Source of the DNA: Psychrobacter sp. UBA6766
Lineage (GTDB): Bacteria > Pseudomonadota > Gammaproteobacteria > Pseudomonadales > Moraxellaceae
Assembly: GCF_002453355.1 (NCBI RefSeq)
Contig: NZ_DKGQ01000047.1
Location: forward strand, 1 to 45,861
Direction: 5' to 3'
Length of the DNA: 45,861 nucleotides
Part shown: positions 34,572-42,691 of the stretch, in pieces
Position numbering within the stretch: the first letter of the stretch is position 1
How the letters are laid out: every line of letters starts with the position of its first letter
Program-made: the position numbers and the translations under genes
The notes under the pieces: generated by a model
What the model saw: only the letters and a program-made list of their open reading frames with translations
Told to the model about the DNA's origin: nothing
The model's database searches: none

Positions 34572-35372
34572 CTAATTCATAAACCAACCATGACTGGCAA
34601 CGATAGATTGACCAGTAAAAACATTACTTGGGAAAGCCGCTAAAAATAGCGCCAATTGAGCGATATCGTCAACCGTAGTAAATTCTTTATCAACGGTATT
34701 GACTAGCATGATATCCTTCACTACTGACTCTTCACTGATGCCTTTTTCGGCTGCCTGCTCAGGGATTTGTTTTTCGACCAAAGGTGTTTTGACAAATCCT
34801 GGACAAATCACATGCGCACGCACATTATGCTCAGCGCCTTCTTTTGCCAGCACTCGGCACAAACCTAATAAACCGTGTTTAGCCGTGACATAAGGCGCTT
34901 TATATAGTGATGCTTCATGCGAATGTACTGAGCCCATATAAATGATCGTCCCACCTTTATTGTCTTTATACATGTGCTGCACCGCCGCTTTGGTGGTTAA
35001 AAATGCCCCATCTAGATGAATAGCAAGCATTTTTTTCCAATCCTCAAACGCCATCTTATCAATTGGATTAATAATTTGAATACCGGCGTTGGAGACGAGA
35101 ATATCAATGCCGCCAAAGGTATCAACCAGCTGCTGCACACCATCGTTGACCGCAGACTCAGACGTCACATCCATCGCTATCGCCATTGCCTTGCCACCAG
35201 TCGCTTCGATAGCTTCGACTGTTTTTTGAGCGGCTTCACGGTTAATATCTGCGATACCAACGGCTGCCCCTGCTTTGGCATACGTCTCAGCGATATCACG
35301 CCCGATGCCACTTGCCGAGCCTGTTACTAAAGCGACCTTGCCTGTCAAATCCTGTTGTAATTGAGTCGCCAT
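34572..35372 (-). CDS. bdhA: D-3-hydroxybutyrate dehydrogenase (SDR family)
   Basis: Oxidises D-3-hydroxybutyrate to acetoacetate with NAD. Short-chain dehydrogenase motifs are clear: TGSASGIG at residues 18-25, SNAGI near 94, and the catalytic serine of MGSVHSHEAS with Y-x-x-x-K in APYVTAKHG. The pattern SVHSHEASLYKAPYVTAKHG and the long loop after PGFVKTPLVEKQIPEQA are typical of 3-hydroxybutyrate dehydrogenases. It is the last gene after scoA and scoB, with a 58-base gap, which supports the assignment. Confidence 0.92.
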   Translation of the reverse strand: MATQLQQDLTGKVALVTGSASGIGRDIAETYAKAGAAVGIADINREAAQKTVEAIEATGGKAMAIAMDVTSESAVNDGVQQLVDTFGGIDILVSNAGIQIINPIDKMAFEDWKKMLAIHLDGAFLTTKAAVQHMYKDNKGGTIIYMGSVHSHEASLYKAPYVTAKHGLLGLCRVLAKEGAEHNVRAHVICPGFVKTPLVEKQIPEQAAEKGISEESVVKDIMLVNTVDKEFTTVDDIAQLALFLAAFPSNVFTGQSIVASHGWFMN

Positions 35373-35430
35373 ATTTTATAGTCCATTATTAAATAGGTCG
35401 TTGAATAGTTTATGTTTGAGCCAAATGCGC

Positions 35431-36060
35431 TTATTGAGCAATAGTCACGGGCGTTTTTTCTTGCAACTCATCAAAGCTCACACCTTCTGCCAACTCGACC
35501 AGCTTTAGACCGCTATCCGTAACGTCTAATACCGCAAGCTCAGTGATAATACGGTCAACCACGCCTTTTCCTGTCAATGGCAACTCGCAATTAGCAAGGA
35601 TTTTTGGGTCGCCATGTTTATTGACTTGCTCCATCAGTACAATCACGCGCTGCACGCCAGCGACCAAATCCATCGCTCCGCCCATACCTTTGACCATCTT
35701 TTTGGGAATCATCCAGTTGGCCAAATCGCCATTTTCTGACACTTCCATCGCCCCCAATATCGCCAAATTCACATGACCACCGCGAATCATGGCAAACGAC
35801 TCTGAGCTGCTAAAATAACTGGCGCCCGTCTCGGCAGTGACGGTTTGCTTGCCTGCGTTAATTAAATCCGCATCGACGTTTTTTGCCGTTGGAAACTCGC
35901 CAATTCCTAATAAGCCGTTTTCTGACTGCAACCAAACATCGACATCTTTAGGAATGTGGTTGGCTACCAATGTCGGCAAACCTATCCCTAAGTTGACATA
36001 ATAGCCGTCTTGTAGCTCTTTTGCAGCACGCTGTGCCATCTGATCTCTTGTCCATGCCAT
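35431..36060 (-). CDS. scoB: 3-oxoacid (acetoacetate) CoA-transferase subunit B
   Basis: Beta subunit of the enzyme that activates acetoacetate with CoA from succinyl-CoA or acetyl-CoA. Family motifs are GYYVNLGIGLPTLVANHIP near the start and SENGLLGIG, in which the Glu forms the thioester intermediate. GGAMDLVAGVQRVIVLMEQVNKHG follows. Its length of 209 residues is normal. AAGGA lies seven bases before the ATG. It starts 52 bases after scoA. The CoA donor is not readable from sequence, so atoA would be an equally fair name. Confidence 0.93.
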   Translation of the reverse strand: MAWTRDQMAQRAAKELQDGYYVNLGIGLPTLVANHIPKDVDVWLQSENGLLGIGEFPTAKNVDADLINAGKQTVTAETGASYFSSSESFAMIRGGHVNLAILGAMEVSENGDLANWMIPKKMVKGMGGAMDLVAGVQRVIVLMEQVNKHGDPKILANCELPLTGKGVVDRIITELAVLDVTDSGLKLVELAEGVSFDELQEKTPVTIAQ

Positions 36061-36112
36061 GATAATTTCCTTATTTTTACGATATTCTATTTTTATTCAT
36101 CTTGTTGTTGAA

Positions 36113-36826
36113 TTAAGCGCCTTCGACTGTTTTGGTCGTGGTTTTTTCGATACGCTTTTCAGGACTGTTATTTAATACAATGCGCTGCACAAAGATTCCT
36201 GGCAAATGAATCTCATCAGGATCGAGTGTGCCAGTCTCGACGATTTCTTCGACCTCGACGATGGTAATCTTGCCCGCCATCGCGCAGTCTGGGTTAAAGT
36301 TTCGCGCCGTTTTATTAAAAATCAAGTTACCAGCTTTGTCTGCTTTTTGTGCTTTGATCAATGACACATCAGCACGTAACGTGTGCTCAAGCACATAAGT
36401 ACGACCGTCAAAATCGCGCGTTTCTTTGCCTTCGGCGACGAGTGTGCCCACGCCAGTTGCGGTATAAAACGCAGGAATCCCCGCGCCGCCCGAGCGTAGT
36501 TTTTCGGCCAATGTCCCTTGCGGCGTTAGCTCAACTTCTAACTCACCTGCCAAGTATTGACGTTCAAACTCTTTATTTTCACCAACGTACGATGAGATCA
36601 TTTTTTTGATTTGGCGCGTTTGCAATAGCAATCCTAAACCAAAATCATCGACACCCGCGTTATTACTGATGCAGGTCAAGTCTTTGACGCCACTATCGCG
36701 TAATGCTTCGATCAGCGCTTCTGGAATACCGCACAACCCAAACCCACCGATAGCAAGCGTTTGCCCCTCACTGACCACCCCTTTTAGCGCCTCTTCGGCA
36801 CTGCTGTATACTTTTGATTGACTCAT
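36113..36826 (-). CDS. scoA: 3-oxoacid (acetoacetate) CoA-transferase subunit A
   Basis: Alpha subunit of the CoA-transferase. Family stretches are GQTLAIGGFGLCGIPEALIEAL, the NNAGVDDFGLGLLL segment, GGAGIPAFYTATGVGT and ARNFNPDCAMAGKITIVEVEEIVE. The ATG ending at 36826 is preceded by AAGGAGATAAGC, a near-perfect ribosome binding site; the frame runs 15 codons further upstream without support. It gives 237 residues. It is the first gene of the scoA-scoB-bdhA unit and is divergent from the permease gene. Confidence 0.94.
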   Translation of the reverse strand: MSQSKVYSSAEEALKGVVSEGQTLAIGGFGLCGIPEALIEALRDSGVKDLTCISNNAGVDDFGLGLLLQTRQIKKMISSYVGENKEFERQYLAGELEVELTPQGTLAEKLRSGGAGIPAFYTATGVGTLVAEGKETRDFDGRTYVLEHTLRADVSLIKAQKADKAGNLIFNKTARNFNPDCAMAGKITIVEVEEIVETGTLDPDEIHLPGIFVQRIVLNNSPEKRIEKTTTKTVEGA

Positions 36827-37196
36827 GCTTATCTCCTTGCAAGTCATATTTTTGTTATTGAAGTAAATCATTACTGATTGTTAGCTGCCTATATCAGCCC
36901 TTATTTTTCACCACTATTTCCAATAATTTTGCTATTTTATAACAATACATTCCTTATCGATATATCATATAAAACTTACTTATGCTAACTTAACATATTA
37001 TTCTCGCAGCGCCTAGAGGATAACATTAAGAGCACACCAACCAGCGCAGTAGCTGAGCATATAAAGGGTCTATAAAGCAACATTACAGACTTATATTTGA
37101 TTAAATATAAAACATACTCTGTTTTGATTTATTTTATTGACTCATATGATCATGCACGGCATACTCGCGGCCTTAATTTTGCCAAGGAGGGCGATT
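36827..37196. other. Divergent regulatory region of the hydroxybutyrate genes
   Basis: About 370 AT-rich bases between scoA and the permease. The main structure seen is an 8-bp-arm palindrome at 37091-37110. No local regulator gene is present in the cluster. Confidence 0.55.
37091..37110. promoter_or_regulatory. Palindrome in the scoA/permease divergent region
   Basis: TTATATTT (37091-37098) and AAATATAA (37103-37110) flank GATT, 87 bases upstream of the permease start. Perfect arms suggest an operator, but AT-rich palindromes also arise by chance. Confidence 0.35.
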
Positions 37197-38612
37197 ATGT
37201 TTAGCACGTTTGCTATTGTCATTACGTTATTACTATTGATGTTCTTTGCTTATCGCGGTTATTCGGTATTGATTTTAGCCCCAATTATGGCCGCTTTAGC
37301 CGTTCTGCTTTCGGGTGATTTCTTAAGTACCATCCCTGCTTATACCGATGTATTTATGGGAGCGTTAAGTGGATTTTTGCTTAAGTTTTTCCCTATTTTT
37401 TTATTGGGAGCCTTATTTGGTCGTTTGATGGCAGACTCTGGAGCAGCGACAGCCATTGCTAAAACTGTGGTCGAAAAACTCGGTGCCAGCAAAGCTATTT
37501 TGGCAGTCATTTTAGTTTGTGCTATTTTGACCTACGGCGGTGTGTCGTTATTTGTCGTGGCGTTCGCTATTTACCCTATCGCCAAAGACTTGTTCAAAGC
37601 TGCTGATATTCCTAAGCGTTTGATTCCAGCAGCGATCGCTCTGGGCTCATTTACCTTTACCATGACCGCGTTACCAGGAACGCCTGCGATTCAGAACGCC
37701 ATTCCGATTCCTTATTATAATACTAACGTTTTTGCCGCGCCTATTTTGGGTATCATTGGTGGCCTTATCATGTTCTTTTGTGGTTGGTTGTGGTTACAAT
37801 CAAGAGCTAGAAAAGCCAATGCCGCAGGCGAAGGCTATGGTCAACATGACGAAAGTGACGTAGGCGGTATTGGAGGCACTACTGCAGACACTCATTTGCT
37901 CAGCACCCATCACACTTCCTTTACCGTCGCCATGATTCCACTGGTATTGGTAATTGGCTTAAACGCTCTATTAACTTATTTTATCTTCCCATCAATGGAC
38001 TTTAGTGGCTTACAATCGCAATTTCCCGATTTAAATATCGCAGGCTCGCTAGGATTATGGTCGATCATCATCTCATTGGTCGTGGCTTGCGTGGTATTAA
38101 TCGTACTACGGATCGGTCATTGGAACAATCTACAAAAAACCATTAACCGCGGAACTTATGACTCGATGTTACCGATTTTTAATACGGCATCAGAAGTCGG
38201 GTATGGCGCGGTGATCGCTTCACTGGCAGGGTTTTTGCTTATTCGTGACAGTATCCTAAACCTAACGCCAGGCAATCCGCTAATCTCAGAAGCGGTGGCG
38301 ATGACCACATTGGCTGGTATTACGGGCTCGTCCTCTGGTGGTTTGAGTATCGCCCTATCAACCTTAGGTGAAGACTATCTAAGAATGGCGGTCGCCGCTG
38401 GTATTGATCCTGAGCTGATGCACCGAGTGGCGGTGATGGCAGCAGGTGGTCTCGATACCCTGCCGCACAGTGGCGCGGTCATTACTTTGCTTGCGATTTG
38501 TGGTTTGACGCATAAGCAGTCCTATCTAAACGTGGCAATGGTCACAATGGCCATTCCACTTGTCGCTGTGGTGGCCGTTATTATTTTAGGAACAATGTTT
38601 GGGTCATTTTAA
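37197..38612 (+). CDS. GntP-family permease, probably for 3-hydroxybutyrate or acetoacetate
   Basis: Inner-membrane carrier of the gluconate permease family, 471 residues and about 12 membrane helices. Typical stretches are LGALFGRLMADSGAATAIAKTVVEKLG, FTFTMTALPGTPAIQNAIP and SEVGYGAVIASLAGF, with GITGSSSGGLSIALSTLG and MAAGGLDTLPHSGAVITLLAICG near the end. ATG 37197 is chosen because AAGGAGG (37184-37190) lies six bases before it; the frame is open for 20 more codons. The divergent neighbours are CoA-transferase and 3-hydroxybutyrate dehydrogenase. This points to ketone-body uptake rather than gluconate, as known for some GntP proteins next to bdh genes in pseudomonads. Confidence 0.87.
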   Translation: MFSTFAIVITLLLLMFFAYRGYSVLILAPIMAALAVLLSGDFLSTIPAYTDVFMGALSGFLLKFFPIFLLGALFGRLMADSGAATAIAKTVVEKLGASKAILAVILVCAILTYGGVSLFVVAFAIYPIAKDLFKAADIPKRLIPAAIALGSFTFTMTALPGTPAIQNAIPIPYYNTNVFAAPILGIIGGLIMFFCGWLWLQSRARKANAAGEGYGQHDESDVGGIGGTTADTHLLSTHHTSFTVAMIPLVLVIGLNALLTYFIFPSMDFSGLQSQFPDLNIAGSLGLWSIIISLVVACVVLIVLRIGHWNNLQKTINRGTYDSMLPIFNTASEVGYGAVIASLAGFLLIRDSILNLTPGNPLISEAVAMTTLAGITGSSSGGLSIALSTLGEDYLRMAVAAGIDPELMHRVAVMAAGGLDTLPHSGAVITLLAICGLTHKQSYLNVAMVTMAIPLVAVVAVIILGTMFGSF

Positions 38613-38680
38613 AGATATTAAAATGCTAAAAGCAGACTTTAAATAGCATCTTTAAATACCATAGAAATTTACTTTTTTAT

Positions 38681-38713
38681 AAAACCCACTGATCAATTGA
38701 TTGGTGGGTTTTT
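38681..38713 (+). terminator. Terminator after the GntP permease gene
   Basis: AACCCAC and GTGGGTT enclose the self-complementary ATCAATTGAT and are followed by T. Confidence 0.75.
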
Positions 38714-38773
38714 ATTATGCTGCCATTTGATAAGTATTGATTTCTATAGTTAAAATATTTTAAAAACGCTACG

Positions 38774-38849
38774 ATACTGCTTGTATAGTTTTTTCTTGCT
38801 TGCTGTGCCTACGCAGACAGAGGCTGCAAAAAAACTATACAAGCAGTAT
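38774..38849. repeat. MITE-like element with perfect 21-bp inverted repeats
   Basis: The left arm (38774-38794, beginning ATACTGCTTGTATAG) and the right arm (38829-38849) are perfect reverse complements of 21 bases. The 34-base centre contains its own GCCT/AGGC hairpin. The arms begin and end with TA, as expected for a TA target duplication. It contains no gene and lies in a non-coding gap. Confidence 0.72.
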
Positions 38850-39062
38850 GTGGTGTATCGATATTACTTTTCATTGACTATATTAACCTCTATATAAGTT
38901 ATCGCTCGCCATACCGTGCAGGTTTAGGGTTGTTATATGATGAATGAGCATATTAATTACTGAGGTAATATCACAAATTTGGCTGAATTACGGTATCATA
39001 GGCACACTTTTTCAATTTCTATTGATAACCAATCCGTTTATATAAAAATATAGGTGACAAAA

Positions 39063-41171
39063 GTGCGTGAGATTCTAGTAACCAGTGCCCTGCCCTACGC
39101 CAATGGTGATATCCATTTGGGGCATCTTGTAGAGTATATTCAAACCGACATTTGGGTGCGGGCGATGAAAGCGCAAGGCCATCAAGTCACTTACGTCTGC
39201 GCTGATGATGCGCACGGTACAGCAATCATGCTAAAAGCCGAAGAAAATGGCGTGACCCCAGAAGAACAAATCGCCTCAGTAAAAGCCTCACATGAAGCAG
39301 ATTTTGATAAATTTTTGATCAATTTTGACAATTATCACAGCACACATTCCGAAGAAAATAAGCATTTTTCTGAACTGATTTATCGTCGTTTAAATAGCAC
39401 CGGTCATATCAGTACAAAGGACGTCAAGCAGCTTTTTGACCCAGAAAAACAACTATTTCTAGCCGATCGTTTTGTTAAAGGCACTTGTCCTGAATGCGGC
39501 GCACCTGACCAATACGGCGACAACTGTGAAGTTTGCGGTACCACCTACGATGCGACCGACCTTATCGATCCGCACTCAACATTGTCAAATGCCACACCTG
39601 TTTTAAAAACTTCAAAGCACTATTTCTTTGATTTGCCGGAGTTTGAGCAGTTCTTAAAGGATTGGACGCGCAGCGAAAATCGCCTGCAAGTGTCGGTCGC
39701 TAACAAACTGCAAGAATGGTTTGATGCTGGGCTAACCAGTTGGGATATCTCGCGTGATGCGCCCTACTTTGGCTTTCAAATTCCAGATACGCCAAGCGAC
39801 GAGCCAGACAAGTACTTTTATGTTTGGCTTGATGCACCAGTTGGCTATATGGCAAGCTTCAAAAACCTATGTGATAAACGCGAAGGCACTGACCAAGCGC
39901 TTGATTTTGACCGTTATTGGATGCAAGAAAACGAGCATAAAACCGAGGTGTATCACTTTATCGGTAAAGACATCGTTTATTTCCATGCGCTATTTTGGCC
40001 AGCAATGCTTGCGGGTAGCGAATTCCGTACGCCAACGGGCGTATTTGCGCATGGATTTCTAACTGTCAATGGCGCAAAAATGAGTAAGTCGCGCGGCACC
40101 TTTATTAAAGCCGAAACGTACGCTAAGCACTTGCATCCTGAATACTTACGTTATTATTTTGCGAGCAAATTGTCTGACAAAGTCGAGGACATTAACCTTG
40201 ATTTAGAAGATTTTATGCAAAAGGTCAACTCTGACTTGGTCGGCAAAGTGGTCAATATTGCCAGTCGCAGCGCTGGTTTTATCGTGAAGAAATACGACGG
40301 TATGCTCTCTGAGGTTTGTACTGAGCCTAAGTTATTAGAAGACATTACTAAAACTGGCGATGAAATTGCCGCCGCTTATGAGAACCGTGAATTCTCGCGT
40401 GCCATGCGCTTAATCATGCAATGTGCGGATAAAGCCAATGAGTATATCGATGAGAAAAAACCTTGGTCGCTTGCTAAGATCGAGGGCACTGAACAAGAAG
40501 TTCAAGACGTCTGCTCGGTGGCGATTAATATTTTCCGTCAATTGATGGTATATCTCGCCCCTGTATTGCCTGAGCTGACGGCCGATGCTAAAGAATTTTT
40601 AAATATTGATGACTTAAGCTTTGCTAGCCGTAATGAGTGGTTGCTGGGTCATAAAATCAATAAGTTTAAACCGTTAATGCAGCGTATCGAAGAAAAAGAT
40701 ATTGCCGCAATGGTTGAAGATTCGAAAGCTTCGTTGACGCAAGCTGATTCCCCGACCGTTAGCACCGATAGTAAATCAGATGATAAAACAGCAGCGACAA
40801 ACGCAGAGCCAGCAAAAGCTGATCATGAAACTGAGCAAGTTGACTATATTGGTATCGAAGACTTTGCCAAAGTTGAGATGAAAGTGGCTCACGTCTTAGC
40901 CTGCAACTATGTCGAAGGCGCGGATAAGCTTTTACAATTTACCTTAGACGTTGGCGAAGACAAACCACGAAATGTTTTTAGTGGTATTCGTAAGTTTTAT
41001 GAGCCTGAGCAATTACTGGATAAAAAGGTGATTTGCGTCACCAATCTTGCGCCACGTAAGATGAAATTTGGCATCTCAGAAGGTATGGTGCTCTCGACAG
41101 GTAATCCAAAAACACAGCTAACGGTAGTGACTCTACCGGATAACTGCGTGATTGGTGATTTGCTGGCTTAA
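39063..41171 (+). CDS. metG: Methionyl-tRNA synthetase
   Basis: Charges tRNA-Met. The class I motifs are HLGH at residues 18-21 and AKMSKSRGTF near 340. The zinc knuckle CPEC...CEVC lies near 143-159, matching the type with two Cys pairs. The anticodon-binding domain follows. After an Ala/Asp-rich linker of about 50 residues comes the C-terminal tRNA-binding domain (IEDFAKVEMKVAHVLAC, to the end) that allows dimerisation. The start is chosen as GTG 39063 because AGGTGA (39052-39057) lies five bases before it; a GTG at 39054 overlaps that site and is unlikely. It gives 703 residues, slightly longer than E. coli MetG, through the linker. Confidence 0.96.
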   Translation: MREILVTSALPYANGDIHLGHLVEYIQTDIWVRAMKAQGHQVTYVCADDAHGTAIMLKAEENGVTPEEQIASVKASHEADFDKFLINFDNYHSTHSEENKHFSELIYRRLNSTGHISTKDVKQLFDPEKQLFLADRFVKGTCPECGAPDQYGDNCEVCGTTYDATDLIDPHSTLSNATPVLKTSKHYFFDLPEFEQFLKDWTRSENRLQVSVANKLQEWFDAGLTSWDISRDAPYFGFQIPDTPSDEPDKYFYVWLDAPVGYMASFKNLCDKREGTDQALDFDRYWMQENEHKTEVYHFIGKDIVYFHALFWPAMLAGSEFRTPTGVFAHGFLTVNGAKMSKSRGTFIKAETYAKHLHPEYLRYYFASKLSDKVEDINLDLEDFMQKVNSDLVGKVVNIASRSAGFIVKKYDGMLSEVCTEPKLLEDITKTGDEIAAAYENREFSRAMRLIMQCADKANEYIDEKKPWSLAKIEGTEQEVQDVCSVAINIFRQLMVYLAPVLPELTADAKEFLNIDDLSFASRNEWLLGHKINKFKPLMQRIEEKDIAAMVEDSKASLTQADSPTVSTDSKSDDKTAATNAEPAKADHETEQVDYIGIEDFAKVEMKVAHVLACNYVEGADKLLQFTLDVGEDKPRNVFSGIRKFYEPEQLLDKKVICVTNLAPRKMKFGISEGMVLSTGNPKTQLTVVTLPDNCVIGDLLA

Positions 41172-41193
41172 ATGATGCCACGCTTACAAATAA

Positions 41194-41223
41194 AAAAAAG
41201 ATGTCCTCGTGGCATCTTTTTTA
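41194..41223 (+). terminator. Terminator after metG
   Basis: AAAAAAGATG (41194-41203) pairs with CATCTTTTTT (41213-41222) around a 9-base loop. Confidence 0.85.
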
Positions 41224-41339
41224 TTTTAAATTTATCAAATATTAACCATAAAAAGTATCGACTTAAAGTTAGTTGATAAACAAAAATCTACTTCAATTGA
41301 ATTTTATAAAATCAATGACAAATGCGTTTTATTTTCTTA

Positions 41340-41367
41340 TTGCCATAAGTTACATTACTGTCATAAT
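41340..41367 (+). promoter_or_regulatory. Possible promoter of the ABC uptake genes
   Basis: TTGCCA (41340-41345) and CATAAT (41362-41367) are 16 bases apart, about 96 bases before the first binding-protein gene. By eye only. Confidence 0.35.
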
Positions 41368-41463
41368 ATGGACGTAACGATCAAGGGATTGATTACCTTA
41401 ATGTTCGCCCGTTATCTCAGCATGCCCATAATATTGACTCGGGTAACCTGCACCTTTTAACCT

Positions 41464-42525
41464 ATGAGCCAAAATAAAATGACCTTTGCCACGACTTTAC
41501 GCTTTAGCTTGTTCGGCGCTGCTATTAGCGCTGCACTTGGATTAACTGCTTGCTCTAATGCTACAGATACTGCGACCGCCACTGATGACAGCACAACTAA
41601 CGATAAGCCTGCCAAAACCTTGGCCATCACGCAGATTGTCGAGCATCCTTCTTTAGATGAGATGCGCCGCGGCATTATTGATGAGCTATCTGAAAATGGC
41701 TACGTAAAAGGTCAAAATCTGAAAGTTAATTTCCAAAGTGCGCAAGGTAATACCGCAACTGCAGGACAAATTGCTAAGCAGTTCGCTGGCGACAATCCAG
41801 ATGCTATCGTCGCCATTTCAACCCCTTCTGCGCAATCAGTCGTTGCTTCGACCAAAACCGTTCCGGTCATTTATACTGCCATCTCAGACCCGGTGGCAGC
41901 GAAGCTTATCGATGAAAATGACGTACCTATCCAAACCAATGTGACTGGTCTATCAAGCGAGTTGCCTATCGAGCCGCAATTAGACAATATTCAAAAAATT
42001 GTTCCGAATGTAAAAACCATTGGTTATGTTTATAGCCCAGGCGAAGCCAACTCTGTGGTGGTACTTAAACAACTTGAAAAAGCGGCTCCAGCGCGCGGGC
42101 TTAAAATACTGGGCGTAACCGCTAATCGCCCTACTGACGTTGCGATGGCAACTCGTAGTCTTGCAGGAAAAGTAGAAGTCATTTATACCTCACTGGATAA
42201 CAACGTGGTTTCTGCCTTTGAAGCGATGGCAAATGCGGCTAATGAGCTTGATATTCCAGTCATTGCCTCTGACGAGTTTAGTGTCAGACGCGGTGCAACG
42301 GCCGCGCTTGGTGTCAATGACTATGACTTTGGTCGTACCACAGGCAAAATGGTTTATCGTGTGTTAAACGGTGAAGCAACAAAAGATATCGCACCGCAAG
42401 TGATGAACACCTTAACGCTGTATGTCAGCCCAAAACACGCCGCTGAACAAGGTACTAGCTTATCAGCAGATTTACTTAAAAACGCCATCAATGTCGATAA
42501 AGAAGCACAAAAAACCAGTAAATAG
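41464..42525 (+). CDS. ABC transporter substrate-binding lipoprotein (TrpX-like), copy 1
   Basis: Periplasmic, lipid-anchored binding protein of the ABC_sub_bind (PF04392) family, which in Gram-positive bacteria binds tryptophan or tyrosine. The lipobox GLTAC gives an acylated Cys at about residue 29, followed by a Thr/Asp-rich tether. Family stretches are VEHPSLDEMRRGIIDEL, NFQSAQGNTATAGQIAKQF, ATP-like ISTPSAQSVVAS, SDPVAAKL, GYVYSPGEANSV and YTSLDNNVVSAFEA. It has 353 residues. No good ribosome binding site is visible before ATG 41464. The gene is followed 166 bases later by a close paralogue and then by permease and ATPase genes. The ligand is not readable from sequence. Confidence 0.9.
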   Translation: MSQNKMTFATTLRFSLFGAAISAALGLTACSNATDTATATDDSTTNDKPAKTLAITQIVEHPSLDEMRRGIIDELSENGYVKGQNLKVNFQSAQGNTATAGQIAKQFAGDNPDAIVAISTPSAQSVVASTKTVPVIYTAISDPVAAKLIDENDVPIQTNVTGLSSELPIEPQLDNIQKIVPNVKTIGYVYSPGEANSVVVLKQLEKAAPARGLKILGVTANRPTDVAMATRSLAGKVEVIYTSLDNNVVSAFEAMANAANELDIPVIASDEFSVRRGATAALGVNDYDFGRTTGKMVYRVLNGEATKDIAPQVMNTLTLYVSPKHAAEQGTSLSADLLKNAINVDKEAQKTSK

Positions 42526-42691
42526 CCATTAATAAATAGTTGCTATTCAATAGTAATGAATAAACTGACAGTAATTAACAATCAGCTATACAACGGATTA
42601 TAAAATCAGCTAGGATGAAGGCTGGCAGCGCTACCCTTTTTTATCTTTTATATAATGTACGGACACATTATTATTTTCAGGAGTCAGACCC

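Larger units (their letters stand above)
38613..39062. other. Intergenic region between the permease and metG
   Basis: About 450 bases. They contain the permease terminator, the MITE-like inverted repeat at 38774-38849 and a small ATTAC/GTAAT inverted repeat near 38956. No gene was seen. Confidence 0.6.
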
